A stretch of DNA of 64,000 nucleotides from Frigoribacterium sp. MEB024 (GTDB lineage: Bacteria; Actinomycetota; Actinomycetes; Actinomycetales; Microbacteriaceae), in assembly GCF_000878135.1 (NCBI RefSeq), contig NZ_JXQZ01000037.1, positions 1-64,000 of the forward strand, written 5' to 3'. Below the pieces are notes generated by a model. That model was not told where the DNA came from. It searched no databases and saw only the letters and a list, made by a program, of their open reading frames with translations. Shown piece by piece: positions 9,936 to 19,637 of this stretch. Each line of letters starts with the position of its first letter. Position 1 is the first letter of the stretch. The translations under genes and the position numbers were made by a program.

Positions 9936-10949
9936 TCAGGAGACCGCGACGACCATCTTCCCGACGTTGTCGCCGCGCATGAGCCCGGTGAAGGCGTCGA
10001 ACGCGTTGTCGATGCCCTCGACGACGGTCTCGTCGTACACGACGTCGCCGGCGGAGAGCCAGGGGCCCATCTCGGCCTGGAACGCGGGTGCGAGGTGGCG
10101 GTAGTCGCCCAGCGTGAAGCCCTTCATCGTCAGACCGCGGGTGACCATGTTCGTCATCCCCGTGATGCCGACCGGGGCACCGGTCGAGTTGTAGTTCGCG
10201 ATCGAGCCGCAGAGCGCGGCGCGGCCGCCGGTGCGGAACGAGGCGAGGGCGGCCGACAGGTGGTCGCCGCCGACGTTGTCGAAGTAGAGGTCGATGCCGT
10301 CGGGCGCGGCCTCGGCGAGCAACTCGGAGACGTCGCCGTCCTTGTAGTTGAACGCGGCGTCGAAGCCGTACTTCGAGGTCAGCAGCTCGACCTTCTCGGC
10401 CGAGCCGGCGCTGCCGATCACGCGCGAGGCTCCCTTGAGGCGCGCGATCTGGCCGACCATGGTGCCGACGGCCCCGGCGGCGCCCGAGACGAAGACGACG
10501 TCGCCCTCGCGGATGCCGGCGATCTCGGTGAGGCCGACGTACGCCGTGAGGCCCGTGAGGCCGAGCACGCCCAGGTACGCCGACAGGGGCACGCCGTCGA
10601 CGGGCTGGACGGCACGGAACGTGGACGCGCCTCCCTGGGCCACGTCCCGCCAGCCCTGCTCGTGGAGCACGACCGTGCCGACCGGCAGGTCGTCCGACCG
10701 CGACTCGACGACGCGGCCGACGGCACCGCCGGTCATGGTCTCGCCGAGGGCGAAGGGCGGGACGTACGACTTCACGTCGTTCATGCGACCGCGCATGTAG
10801 GGGTCGACCGACAGGAACTCGTTCTGCACGCGGACCTCGCCGTCGCCCAGCTCGGGCAGGGTCACCTCGACGCGGGCGACGTCGTCGGGGGTGGGCTCGC
10901 CGTGCGGGCGGGCGACGAGCTGCCACTGGGTGCTGGTGGTCGAGGTCAT
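9936..10949 (-). CDS. NADP-dependent oxidoreductase, MDR family (CurA/leukotriene-B4-reductase-like)
   Basis: A 337-residue zinc-free medium-chain reductase that probably reduces enone or enal double bonds with NADPH. It has the family N-terminus ending in [11 protein letters not shown], the coenzyme motif [18 protein letters not shown] and [11 protein letters not shown], and [11 protein letters not shown]. The ATG at 10947-10949 follows AAGGAG. It is divergent from hemA; a perfect palindrome at 11011-11025 in the shared upstream region may be its operator. Confidence 0.88.
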   Translation of the reverse strand: MTSTTSTQWQLVARPHGEPTPDDVARVEVTLPELGDGEVRVQNEFLSVDPYMRGRMNDVKSYVPPFALGETMTGGAVGRVVESRSDDLPVGTVVLHEQGWRDVAQGGASTFRAVQPVDGVPLSAYLGVLGLTGLTAYVGLTEIAGIREGDVVFVSGAAGAVGTMVGQIARLKGASRVIGSAGSAEKVELLTSKYGFDAAFNYKDGDVSELLAEAAPDGIDLYFDNVGGDHLSAALASFRTGGRAALCGSIANYNSTGAPVGITGMTNMVTRGLTMKGFTLGDYRHLAPAFQAEMGPWLSAGDVVYDETVVEGIDNAFDAFTGLMRGDNVGKMVVAVS

Positions 10950-11010
10950 GGTGTCTCCTTGGTTCGATGCGGTGCGGGCCGGTGGCCGGAATGCGGCCCC
11001 GGGCTCCGTT

Positions 11011-11025
11011 GTTGCAAGCTGCAAC
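11011..11025. promoter_or_regulatory. 15-bp perfect palindrome, putative operator
   Basis: GTTGCA-AGC-TGCAAC is a perfect inverted repeat with a 3-base centre. It lies 62 bases upstream of the MDR oxidoreductase start and 78 bases upstream of hemA. Its size and symmetry suit a dimeric MarR- or HxlR-type repressor, which often control such oxidoreductases. No such regulator gene is adjacent. Confidence 0.45.
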
Positions 11026-11090
11026 CGTGGTGTGGCATTCCCGGCCACTCGACGTCGAGTCAACGCCCAGCCGAAAACGCCGATCAGAGT

Positions 11091-11096
11091 TAGGAT
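11091..11096 (+). promoter_or_regulatory. hemA -10 box (leaderless start)
   Basis: TAGGAT ends six bases before the hemA GTG and no Shine-Dalgarno sequence intervenes, so transcription should begin at or next to the start codon. No convincing -35 is visible. Confidence 0.5.
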
Positions 11097-11102
11097 CACT
11101 CA

Positions 11103-12389
11103 GTGCTCATCTGCCTCACGGCGTCCCACCAGAACGCCAGCTTCGACCTCCTCGAGAGGCTGAGCATCGGCGCACCCTCGGCGGCGGGCACCCTGGTCGA
11201 CGGCAGCGACTTCGTTAGCGGAGCGGTCGTGCTCGCGACCTGCAACAGGTTCGAGGCCTATCTCGACGTCGACGAGCCCCTCACGGCCGGCAGCGCCCTC
11301 GCCGTCGAGGCCACGATCGAGACCATGAGCACCGCCAGCGGCGTCGAGCCCGACGACCTGCGCGACAGCGTGCGGGTCATCACGGGCGACGAGGTCGTCG
11401 AGCACCTCTTCGCCGTCAGCTCGGGCCTCGAGTCGGTCGTCGTCGGCGAGGACGAGATCTCGGGCCAGGTGCGGCGTTCGCTCGAACGCGCCCGCCACGA
11501 CGGCACCACCTCCCGCGACCTCGAGCGCCTCTTCCAGAAGGCGTCCCAGACCTCGCGCGGCATCAAGAACCAGACGAACGTCGGAGGCGCGGGTCGCTCA
11601 CTCGTGCGCCTCGCCCTCGAACTGGCGTCCTCACGGGTGACCGACTGGTCCGAGGCGCGCGTCCTCATCGTGGGCACCGGCCAGTACGCCGCCACCACCG
11701 TGGCCGCCCTCCGCGACCGCGGCGCCGACCAGCTCGCCGTCTACTCGGGTTCGGGCCGCGCCGAGTGGTTCGGCCTCAAGCACGCCGCGACGCCCTACGA
11801 CGACCTCGCCACCGCCGTCGCCTGGAGCGACGTGCTCATCACCTGCACCTCGACCACCGAGCCGGTCGTCACCCGCGACGTCGTGCAGCCCGGCGGTCGC
11901 CGCCTCGTGATCGACCTCGGCCTGCCCCGCAACGTCGACCCGCTCGTCTCGGGCGTCGAGGGCGTCGAGCTGCTCGACCTCGAGACCATCAGCCTGCACG
12001 CCCCGTTGCCCCAGCTCAGCGCGGCCGACGACGCCCGCGCCCTCGTCTCGTCGGCGGCCGCCGAGTTCCAGGCCGTCGCCGCCGAGCAGTCGCTCACCCC
12101 GTCGGTCGTCGCGCTGCGCAAGCACGTCTTCGACCTGCTCGACGCCGAGATCGAACGGGCACGGTCGCGCGGCGACTCGTCCGAGCGCACCGAGTCGGCC
12201 CTGCGGCACCTCGCCGGCGTCCTGCTGCACACCCCCTCCGTCCGAGCACGTCAACTGGCCCGCGAGGGCCGGGGCGACGAGTTCCGCGACGGTCTCGAGG
12301 CGCTGTTCGGCGTGACCGACGGGCGCCGCGCCTCCTCGTCGTCGCCGTTGCGCGCGATCGACGACGAGCGTCAGGCCTCGGCGGGCTGA
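11103..12389 (+). CDS. hemA: glutamyl-tRNA reductase (HemA)
   Basis: First committed enzyme of C5 heme synthesis: reduces Glu-tRNA(Glu) with NADPH to glutamate-1-semialdehyde. The 428-residue protein has the catalytic cysteine in [11 protein letters not shown], the glutamate-recognition region [15 protein letters not shown], the NADPH motif [17 protein letters not shown] and a C-terminal dimerisation helix region. The GTG start has a -10 box six bases upstream and no ribosome site. It is divergent from the other hem genes, so the first step has its own promoter. Confidence 0.95.
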   Translation: MLICLTASHQNASFDLLERLSIGAPSAAGTLVDGSDFVSGAVVLATCNRFEAYLDVDEPLTAGSALAVEATIETMSTASGVEPDDLRDSVRVITGDEVVEHLFAVSSGLESVVVGEDEISGQVRRSLERARHDGTTSRDLERLFQKASQTSRGIKNQTNVGGAGRSLVRLALELASSRVTDWSEARVLIVGTGQYAATTVAALRDRGADQLAVYSGSGRAEWFGLKHAATPYDDLATAVAWSDVLITCTSTTEPVVTRDVVQPGGRRLVIDLGLPRNVDPLVSGVEGVELLDLETISLHAPLPQLSAADDARALVSSAAAEFQAVAAEQSLTPSVVALRKHVFDLLDAEIERARSRGDSSERTESALRHLAGVLLHTPSVRARQLAREGRGDEFRDGLEALFGVTDGRRASSSSPLRAIDDERQASAG

Positions 12390-12436
12390 CCGCCGTCGCG
12401 ACACGACGTCCCCCGGTCGTGCCCGAAGATGGCCTG

Positions 12437-12844
12437 ATGGACACCATCGTCGTCAGCGCGCTCGCCCTCGTCCGTGACCGGCGGATGCTGATGGTCACGG
12501 CGCGGGGTCGTGACGTGCTCTACCTGCCGGGTGGCAAGCTGGAGGCCGGCGAGACCGCGGCCGAGGCACTGGTCCGAGAATCGCGCGAAGAGGTCGGCGT
12601 CGAACTCGACCGGGCGACCGTGGCCGAACTCTTCACGGTCGTGACGCAGGCACACGGCGAACCCGAGGGCCGACAGGTCGCCATGACGGTCTTCGCCGCC
12701 GAGCTCGCGGCGACGAGCCCCGAACCGGCTCCCGCCGCCGAGGTCGGCGCGGTGCACTGGGTGACCTCGGCCGACGCCGACCGGTGCCCGCCGGCCGGGG
12801 TCGCGACGCTCGAACGCCTGAAGCGGCTCGACCTGGTCGACTGA
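12437..12844 (+). CDS. NUDIX hydrolase
   Basis: A 135-residue single-domain NUDIX protein. The Nudix box is seen as GKLEAGETAAEALVRESREE followed by VG, matching Gx5Ex7REUxEExGU. Substrate cannot be told from sequence; related small proteins hydrolyse nucleoside di- or triphosphates. The ATG at 12437 lies 47 bases after hemA with no ribosome site; GAAGAT six bases upstream could be a weak -10. Confidence 0.85.
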   Translation: MDTIVVSALALVRDRRMLMVTARGRDVLYLPGGKLEAGETAAEALVRESREEVGVELDRATVAELFTVVTQAHGEPEGRQVAMTVFAAELAATSPEPAPAAEVGAVHWVTSADADRCPPAGVATLERLKRLDLVD

Positions 12845-12869
12845 ACCGACGCACGGCGCACGCGGTCAC

Positions 12870-13817
12870 TCAGTGCACGTACTCGAGCACGTCGGTGCCC
12901 ACGGCCCGCAGGGCGTCGAGCGCGCGGAGACGGTGGGCGAGCGTCAGATCGTCGAAGGTGACGATCACGCAGTACGCGACGCTGCGGTGAGGACCGCGCA
13001 GCACCCCGAGCTCGGAGCGCACCCCCGGGTCGCCACCCGTCGCGTGGACGATCTGGAGGTCGTGGTCGAGACGTCGGTGCCCGAGCGGATCGAGTCCGAA
13101 CGGTGCGGCGACGAGCGACGTGTCGGCACCCAGCGACAGCCAGCCGAGCACACGGTTCGACACGGCCCGGTCGACGACCTCGCCTCGGGCCAGGGACACC
13201 ATCAGGCCGGCCAACTCGTGGGCCGAGCCGACGGCGAGCGCGGGCGCGTCGTCGGGGCCGCGCGACGACCGCGTGACGTCGAGGAGGGCGGTCTTCGTGA
13301 GACCGAGCGACTCGCCCCGTGCCCGCACCGCGGCCAAGCCGACCCGCCCGATGAGCGCGTCGATCGCGGCCGCGTCGCGGAAGGCCCCGACGAGCGTCGC
13401 CGCGTCGGTCACCGGGAGGCTCGTCCGGCGGAGGTAAGGCCAGAGACCGCCGGGCCCCTGGTCGCCGGGATCGCCCGGCCGGTCGAGTTCGTCGAGCGGG
13501 CGCAGCGTGCCGTCCTCGATGCGGGCCGACACCTCGATCAGCAGCAGGACGGCCCCGAGCTGCCCGACCGGCAGCGCCAGGTGCTCGTCGACGCCCAGCA
13601 GGTCGACGCCCGAGTCGAGGTCGCTGACCGACGCCGAGACCTGACCACCCGCGAGGGCCAGATCGCCCAGGGCCGCGAACGACGACGAGAACGACTCGAG
13701 CGCGCGACCGCCGCCGTGACGCGGCTCGTGGTCGGCGCCGTCGGCGTTCTCGCGGCGGGCGCGGCGCCCGGGCCCAGGACCTACCAAATCGTGACGCGCT
13801 CCTCGGCCGGCAGCCAC
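12870..13817 (-). CDS. beta-lactamase-fold (class A-like) protein lacking catalytic residues
   Basis: A 315-residue protein with the length and layout of class A beta-lactamase-like serine hydrolases (PF13354). The expected SxxK motif is occupied by PVGQLGA (Ser to Gln, Lys to Ala) and the C-terminal KTG region reads HATGGDPGVRSELGV (Lys to Ala). It is therefore probably not an acylating enzyme. The only available start is a GTG overlapping the last 37 bases of the M13 peptidase gene upstream, which implies coupling. The role could be ligand binding or regulation; unknown. Confidence 0.65.
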   Translation of the reverse strand: MAAGRGARHDLVGPGPGRRARRENADGADHEPRHGGGRALESFSSSFAALGDLALAGGQVSASVSDLDSGVDLLGVDEHLALPVGQLGAVLLLIEVSARIEDGTLRPLDELDRPGDPGDQGPGGLWPYLRRTSLPVTDAATLVGAFRDAAAIDALIGRVGLAAVRARGESLGLTKTALLDVTRSSRGPDDAPALAVGSAHELAGLMVSLARGEVVDRAVSNRVLGWLSLGADTSLVAAPFGLDPLGHRRLDHDLQIVHATGGDPGVRSELGVLRGPHRSVAYCVIVTFDDLTLAHRLRALDALRAVGTDVLEYVH

Positions 13818-15745
13818 AGGGCGTCGCTCTCGGCGACGCCGAAGGTCGTGTAGAACTCGTCGATGTTGCGCACGATCTGGTTGCAGCGGAACTCGTTCGG
13901 CGAGTGCGGGTCGATCGAGACGAGGCGGATCGCCTCTTCGTCGCGCAGCTTGATCTGCCAGGCCTGGGCCCAGCTGAGGAAGAACCGCTCGGCGCCGGTC
14001 AGGCCGTCGATCACGGGCGGCTCGCTGCCGTCGAGCGAGATGAGGTAGGCCTTCCAGGCGATCGAGAGGCCGCCGAGGTCGCCGATGTTCTCGCCGATCG
14101 TCAGGGCCCCGTTGACGTGGTGGTCGGGCACCTGCTTCGGGGCCAGCGCGTCGTACTGCGCGATGAGCGACGAGGTGAGCTTCTCGAAGGCCTCACGGTC
14201 GGCGGGGGTCCACCAGTCGGTCAGCTTGCCGTCGCCGTCGTACTTCGAGCCCTGGTCGTCGAAGCCGTGGCCGATCTCGTGGCCGATGACGGCGCCGATG
14301 GCCCCGTAGTTGGCGGCGGCGTCGCGGTTCTCGTCGAAGAACGGGAACTGCAGGATCGCCGCGGGGAAGACGATCTCGTTCATGCCCGGGTTGTAGTACG
14401 CGTTGATGGTCTGCGGCGTCATGAACCACTCGTCGCGGTCGAGCGGCTTGCCGATCTTGCCCAGCTCGCGGTCGAACCCGAAGGCGGCGGTGGCGCGCAC
14501 GTTGCCGACCAGGTCGGCGGGGTCGATCGACAGGGCCGAGTAGTCGCGCCAGGTCGAGGGGAAGCCGATCTTGGGCGTGAACTTCTCGAGTTTGTCGAGG
14601 GCCCGGGCACGGGTCTCGTCGGTCATCCACTCGAGGCCCGTGATGCTCTGACGGTAGGCCTCGACGAGGTGGGCGACGAGGACGTCCATCGCCGTCTTGG
14701 CCTCGGGTGCGAAGTGCCGCTCGACGTAGATGCGGCCGACGGCCTCGCCGAGGGCGCCCTCGACGAGCGAGACGCCGCGCTTCCAACGGGCGCGCTGCAC
14801 GGGGGTGCCCGTGAGTGTGCGACCGTAGAAGCCGAAGTTCGCCTCGACGAACGGCGTCGACAGGTAGGCGGCCGTCGAGCGGACGATCTGCCAGCGCAGC
14901 CAGTCGCGCCAGGCGTCGACGCGGTCGTCGGTCAGCAACGTGGCCAGCCCGGTCACGAACGACGGCTCGCGCACGACGAGCTCGTCGAAGACGCCGGCCG
15001 GGCCGCCGACGGCGTCACGCCAGGCCGTCAGGTCGACCCCGTCGGCGAGCGCGTCGAACTCGGCCCAGGGCAGCAGGTTGTAGGTCTTGTCGCTGTCGCG
15101 GGTGGCGACGTTGCTCCAGTGGTGCGAGGCGAGGGCGGTCTCGAGCTCGATCACCCGGTCGGCGCGGGACGAGGCGTCGTCGAGGCCGGCGAGCCCGAGC
15201 ATCTGCTCGACGAACGCCCGGTAGGCGGTCCGCACGGACTCGAACTTCTCGTCGCGGTAGTACGACTCGTCGGGCAGGCCGAGGCCGCCTTGTTCGACGA
15301 AGACGACGTAGCGCTCGGGGTCGCCCGGGTCGTTGTCGACGAAGAGCTGCACGAAGCTCGGCATGCCCTGCTTCTCGAGCGAGCCCAGGAGGCGCGTGAA
15401 CGAGGTCACGTCGGTGACCGTCTCGACCTCGGCCAGGAGCGGTTCGAGGGGTGCGGCGCCGAGCGCCTCGATGCGCTCCTCGTCGGTGAAGCTGGTGAAG
15501 AGGTCGCCGACCTTGCGGGCCTCGGTGCCGGGCTCGGCGGACTGCGACTCGACCACGATCTCGCGGACGGCCTTCTCGGCCTCTTCGGCGAGCAGGTAGA
15601 AGGAGCCGTAACGCGCCTTGTCGTCGGGGATCTCGGTGCGGTCGATCCACGCGCCGTTGACGTGCCGGAAGAGGTCGTCCTGCGGGCGGACCGCCGGGTC
15701 GAGTTCGTCGGTCTGGATTCCGCTGCTCAGTGCGTCGCTGGTCAT
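13781..15745 (-). CDS. pepO: M13 family zinc metallopeptidase (PepO/neprilysin-like)
   Basis: A 654-residue oligopeptidase. The zinc motif HExxH is VIGHEIGHGFDDQG, with the third ligand region GENIGDLGGLSIAW; the N-terminal M13 domain and the substrate-binding NAYYNPGMNEIVFPA motif are present. No signal peptide or membrane helix is seen, so it is probably cytoplasmic, as in related Actinobacteria. The ATG at 15743-15745 is preceded by TAGGCT seven bases upstream and no ribosome site (leaderless). Confidence 0.93.
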   Translation of the reverse strand: MTSDALSSGIQTDELDPAVRPQDDLFRHVNGAWIDRTEIPDDKARYGSFYLLAEEAEKAVREIVVESQSAEPGTEARKVGDLFTSFTDEERIEALGAAPLEPLLAEVETVTDVTSFTRLLGSLEKQGMPSFVQLFVDNDPGDPERYVVFVEQGGLGLPDESYYRDEKFESVRTAYRAFVEQMLGLAGLDDASSRADRVIELETALASHHWSNVATRDSDKTYNLLPWAEFDALADGVDLTAWRDAVGGPAGVFDELVVREPSFVTGLATLLTDDRVDAWRDWLRWQIVRSTAAYLSTPFVEANFGFYGRTLTGTPVQRARWKRGVSLVEGALGEAVGRIYVERHFAPEAKTAMDVLVAHLVEAYRQSITGLEWMTDETRARALDKLEKFTPKIGFPSTWRDYSALSIDPADLVGNVRATAAFGFDRELGKIGKPLDRDEWFMTPQTINAYYNPGMNEIVFPAAILQFPFFDENRDAAANYGAIGAVIGHEIGHGFDDQGSKYDGDGKLTDWWTPADREAFEKLTSSLIAQYDALAPKQVPDHHVNGALTIGENIGDLGGLSIAWKAYLISLDGSEPPVIDGLTGAERFFLSWAQAWQIKLRDEEAIRLVSIDPHSPNEFRCNQIVRNIDEFYTTFGVAESDALWLPAEERVTIW

Positions 15746-15863
15746 GCTCGTCAGCCTAGGTGAGGCCCCCGACGGCGGGCCGGGTCGAACCCTCTGCGGC
15801 CCGAGCTGGCGAGGCCGTCTCAGGAAACACGGAGGAAACGGCACCCCCAGTACAGTTCTCGGC

Positions 15864-17129
15864 ATGGCACTCCCCTGGGCACTGCACGGTGACGGCAAGA
15901 CGGTCGACCCGACCGAGATCGTGGCCCCGGAGGAACGGCTCAGCTGGCCGCGCACCATCGGCCTCGGCGGCCAACACGTCGTCGCCATGTTCGGCGCCAC
16001 CTTCCTCGTGCCGATCATCACCGGTTTCCCGCCGAGCACGACGCTGTTCTTCTCCGGCATCGGCACCCTGCTCTTCCTGATCATCACGAAGAACCGGCTG
16101 CCCAGCTACCTGGGCTCGTCCTTCGCCTTCCTCGCCCCGATCGCGGCTGCCACCGACGTGGGCGGCATCCCCCTCGCACTCAGCGGCATCATCGTCGTCG
16201 GCGCCCTGCTCGCGGTGATCGGCGTGGTCGTGAACCTCGCGGGCACCCGCTGGATCGACGCCCTGCTGCCCCCGGTGGTCAGCGGCTCGATCGTCGCCCT
16301 CATCGGCTTCAACCTCGCCCCGGCCGCCCGCGACAACTTCGCGCTCTCACCGGGCATCGCCCTCATCACGCTCGCCGCGGTCGTGCTGAGCGCCGTGCTG
16401 TTCAAGGGCCTGCTCGGCCGTCTGTCGATCTTCGTCGGGGTCGTCGTCGGCTACGTGGCCGCCGTGATCGCGGGCGCCGTCGACTACAGCGCCGTCGGGG
16501 CCGCGCCGTGGGTGGGACTCCCGACCTTCACGGCCCCCGCGTTCGACCTCGGGCAGCTGCCGATCTACCTCGGCTTCCTGCCCGTCGTGCTCGCCCTGAT
16601 CGCCGAGAACGTCGGCCACGTCAAGGGCGTCGGCCAGCTCACGAAGCGCAACCTCGACCCGCTGACCGGCCGCGCCCTCTTCGCCGACGGCCTCAGCACG
16701 GTGCTCGCCGGCCTCGGCGGCGGCTCGGCGACGACCACCTACGGCGAGAACATCGGCGTGATGAGCGCCACCCGCATCTTCTCGACGGCCGCGTACTGGG
16801 TCGCCGGCGTCGTGGCGATCCTGCTCGGGCTGTCGCCCAAGATCGGCGCCGTCATCTTCACCATCCCGCCGGGGGTGCTCGGCGGCGTGACGACCGCGCT
16901 CTACGGCCTGATCGGCGTGATCGGCATCCGCATCTGGGTCGAGAACAAGGTCGACTTCAGCCGCCCGAAGAACCAGCTGACGGCCGGCGTCGCGCTCATC
17001 ATGGGCATCGCCGACTTCACCCTGGCCCTCGGAGGCGCGAGCTTCGGCGGCATCATCCTCGGCACGGTCGCGGCCATCGTGGTGTTCCACGTGATGAGCG
17101 TGCTGGGTCGGCTCCGGGGCACCGACTGA
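15864..17129 (+). CDS. uracil-xanthine permease family transporter
   Basis: A 421-residue membrane protein of the NCS2 (nucleobase:cation symporter 2) family, probably importing uracil. It has the NCS2 signature region GGQHVVAMFGATFLVP near residue 40 and ALIAENVGHVKGVGQLT in the substrate site, with about 12-14 hydrophobic segments. The ATG at 15864 follows TACAGT by seven bases with no ribosome site. The UraA subgroup is favoured over xanthine carriers by similarity; specificity is inferred. Confidence 0.9.
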   Translation: MALPWALHGDGKTVDPTEIVAPEERLSWPRTIGLGGQHVVAMFGATFLVPIITGFPPSTTLFFSGIGTLLFLIITKNRLPSYLGSSFAFLAPIAAATDVGGIPLALSGIIVVGALLAVIGVVVNLAGTRWIDALLPPVVSGSIVALIGFNLAPAARDNFALSPGIALITLAAVVLSAVLFKGLLGRLSIFVGVVVGYVAAVIAGAVDYSAVGAAPWVGLPTFTAPAFDLGQLPIYLGFLPVVLALIAENVGHVKGVGQLTKRNLDPLTGRALFADGLSTVLAGLGGGSATTTYGENIGVMSATRIFSTAAYWVAGVVAILLGLSPKIGAVIFTIPPGVLGGVTTALYGLIGVIGIRIWVENKVDFSRPKNQLTAGVALIMGIADFTLALGGASFGGIILGTVAAIVVFHVMSVLGRLRGTD

Positions 17130-17131
17130 GC

Positions 17132-18457
17132 GTGCGCCTCCGCTCGCCCCTCGACCGCGAGATCCTCCGCCTGGCCGTGCCGGCGCTGGGGACGCTCGTG
17201 GCCGAGCCGCTCTTCCTGCTCACCGACACCGCCCTCGTCGGCCACCTCGGCTCGGTGCCGCTCGCGGGGCTCGGGGTGGCGAGCGTGATCCTGCAGACGG
17301 CCCTGGGGCTGCTGATCTTCCTCGCCTACGCGACCACCCCGACGGTCGCGCGGCGGCTGGGGGCCGGCGACCAGCGGGGCGCGATCCGCGCCGGGGTCGA
17401 CGGCATGTGGTTCGCCCTGCTCGTCGGCATCGTCGTCGCGGGGGCCGGCGCGGTGGTCGCCGAGCCGCTCGTGGGCCTCTTCGGCGTGGCCGACGAGGTC
17501 GCCGCGGCCGCCACGACGTACCTCTCCGTCTCGCTGCTCGGCCTGCCCGGCATGCTGCTCGTGATCGCCGCGACGGGCCTGCTGCGCGGCCTGCAGGACA
17601 CCCGGACGCCGCTGGTCGTCGCCACCGTCGGCTTCGCCGCGAACGCCGGCCTCAACGCGCTGTTCCTCTACGGATTCGGCTGGGGCATCGCCGGCTCCGC
17701 GGCCGGCACGGTCGTCGCCCAGTGGGGCATGGCCGCCGTCTACGTCGTGATCGCGGTGCGGGCGGCCCGGGCCGTCGGCGCCGACCTCCGCCCGGGGCTC
17801 GCCGGGGTCGGCCGCACCGCACAGGCGGGCGGCTGGCTGCTCGTGCGGAACGCGGGTCTGCGGGCCGCGCTCCTCGCGACCGTCGCGGCCGCCGCCTCCG
17901 CCGGGGTGACGGGCCTCGCGACCATCCAGATCGCGCTCACCCTCTTCAGCACGCTGGCCTTCGCCCTCGACGCCCTCGCGATCGCGGGGCAGGCGATGGT
18001 CGGTCACGCCCTCGGGCAGGGTGACCGTGAGCGGGTGCGGGCGATCACGCGACGGCTGATGCTGCTCGGCGTCGGCGGCGGCGTGGTGCTGGGCGCCGTC
18101 CTGGCCCTGCTCGCGCCGGTGCTCGCGCCCGTCTTCAGCCCCGACCCGGGCGTGCAGGCGCTGCTGCCGTCGGTGGTCGTCGCGATGGCGGTCGGCATCC
18201 CGCTCGCCGGCTTCGTGTTCGTGCTCGACGGCGTGCTGCTCGGCGCGGGCGACGCCCGCTACCTCGCGATCGCGTCGGTCGTCAGCGTGCTCGCCTACCT
18301 CGCGGTGCTGTTCCCGGTGGAGGCGCGGGTCGGCGCCACGACGTCGGGTGCCGTCGCGCTCTGGCTCGCGTTCGGCCTCGGGTACATCGGGGCGCGGGCG
18401 GTCACGCTCGGGCTGCGGGCCCGCACCGACCGGTGGATGGTGGTCGGCGCGCGTTGA
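17132..18457 (+). CDS. MATE family efflux transporter (DinF-like)
   Basis: A 441-residue, 12-helix exporter of the MATE/DinF group. The N-terminal PALGTLVAEPLFLLTDTALV and the repeated half (AMVGHALGQGDRERVRAI) are typical. The GTG at 17132 lies two bases after the uracil permease stop, so it is probably co-transcribed. Substrates of such proteins are usually drugs or cationic toxins; none can be assigned here. Confidence 0.9.
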   Translation: MRLRSPLDREILRLAVPALGTLVAEPLFLLTDTALVGHLGSVPLAGLGVASVILQTALGLLIFLAYATTPTVARRLGAGDQRGAIRAGVDGMWFALLVGIVVAGAGAVVAEPLVGLFGVADEVAAAATTYLSVSLLGLPGMLLVIAATGLLRGLQDTRTPLVVATVGFAANAGLNALFLYGFGWGIAGSAAGTVVAQWGMAAVYVVIAVRAARAVGADLRPGLAGVGRTAQAGGWLLVRNAGLRAALLATVAAAASAGVTGLATIQIALTLFSTLAFALDALAIAGQAMVGHALGQGDRERVRAITRRLMLLGVGGGVVLGAVLALLAPVLAPVFSPDPGVQALLPSVVVAMAVGIPLAGFVFVLDGVLLGAGDARYLAIASVVSVLAYLAVLFPVEARVGATTSGAVALWLAFGLGYIGARAVTLGLRARTDRWMVVGAR

Positions 18458-18493
18458 GCGTCACGCCGCCCGGCGCACGCCCCCGGCGCGGGG

Positions 18494-19573
18494 TCAGCGT
18501 GCGGGCGGACCCGTCGTCGACCCGGGGCGGAAGACGCTCGTGAAGGTCGTGCCCTCGACCGGGTCGCCGGCGAGCAGCGCGAGCACCGCGCGACCGGCCG
18601 CGCGGCCCTTCTCGACCGCGGGTTGGACGACCGTCGTGAGGTCGGCGGCTCGCGGGTCGTCGAGCCGCACGCCGTCGTAGCCGACGACGCTCAGGTCGCC
18701 CGGCACCGAGAGGCCCAGGTCGTCCGCCGCCGCGATGACGCCCGACGCGAGCAGGTCACTCTGCGCGACGATGGCCGTCGGCCGCTCGGCCTCGGGCACG
18801 TCGAGCAGCCGCAGGCCGGCGCGGTGCCCCTCGCTCGTCCAGCTGCCGCGCGTGGCCAGGCCGCCCACGCCGGGGAAGACCTCACGGGTGCCGCGCAGGC
18901 GCTCGAGGGTCGGCCACGAGGTGCCGCGGGCCACCCGCTCGTCGGTCAGTTCGTCGTCCTGCCCGCCGGTCGAGCGCCCGGGGCCGAGTTCGAGGGCGAC
19001 GACGGCGACCCGTCGGTGGCCGAGGTCGTGCAGGTGCTGCGCCAGCAGGCGGGACGAGCCGACGTTGTCCTCGGCGATGTCGAGCACACCCTCGGTCGGC
19101 GGGGCCTCGATCGAGACGACGGGGATGCCGCGCCGCCGCATGATCGACACGGACTCGTCGAGCCGGGTGCTGCAGCCGAACAACACGACCGCGTCGACCG
19201 GGGCGTCGAGCAGGCGGGAACGCTCGCCCGCGCTCTCGGTGAGCAGCAGCAGCGAGTTGTCGGCGGGCCCGGTCACGTCGGCGATGCCGTCGAGCATCGC
19301 GACGTTGATCGGGTCGCGGAAGGCCGTGCTGAGCGTGGACTCGAGGACGGCCCCGACGATGCCGGAGCGCCCGCGACGCAACGACCTCGCCCGCGGGTCG
19401 GGCCCGGCGTAGCCGAGTTCGTCGGCGGCGGCGAGCACCCGCGCGCGGGTCTCGTCCGACACGGGTCCGGTGCCGCTGAAGGCCAAGGAGGCAGTGCTCG
19501 CGCTCACCCCGGCGACCCGCGCGACCGACGCGAGGGTCGGCCTGGCGGCGACGTCGCCCTCTGCCCGGCTCAT
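18494..19573 (-). CDS. LacI family transcriptional regulator
   Basis: A 359-residue repressor. The N-terminal helix-turn-helix is seen at about residues 13-60 (TLASVARVAGVSASTASLAF), followed by the hinge helix and a periplasmic-binding-protein-like effector domain. No sugar operon is adjacent, so the target is unknown. The ATG at 19571-19573 has TAGGCT eight bases upstream and no ribosome site. Convergent with the MATE gene. Confidence 0.9.
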   Translation of the reverse strand: MSRAEGDVAARPTLASVARVAGVSASTASLAFSGTGPVSDETRARVLAAADELGYAGPDPRARSLRRGRSGIVGAVLESTLSTAFRDPINVAMLDGIADVTGPADNSLLLLTESAGERSRLLDAPVDAVVLFGCSTRLDESVSIMRRRGIPVVSIEAPPTEGVLDIAEDNVGSSRLLAQHLHDLGHRRVAVVALELGPGRSTGGQDDELTDERVARGTSWPTLERLRGTREVFPGVGGLATRGSWTSEGHRAGLRLLDVPEAERPTAIVAQSDLLASGVIAAADDLGLSVPGDLSVVGYDGVRLDDPRAADLTTVVQPAVEKGRAAGRAVLALLAGDPVEGTTFTSVFRPGSTTGPPAR

Positions 19574-19637
19574 GCTGCCGCAGCCTAGCCGACGGGGCCG
19601 GACGGCCTCCGGGTGGCCGGTGACGGTCGGCGGGGTG

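Noticed and set aside
12870-13817. Frameshifted active beta-lactamase
   Set aside because: The frame is continuous and the substituted motifs align without a shift, so residue loss and not a frameshift is the better reading.
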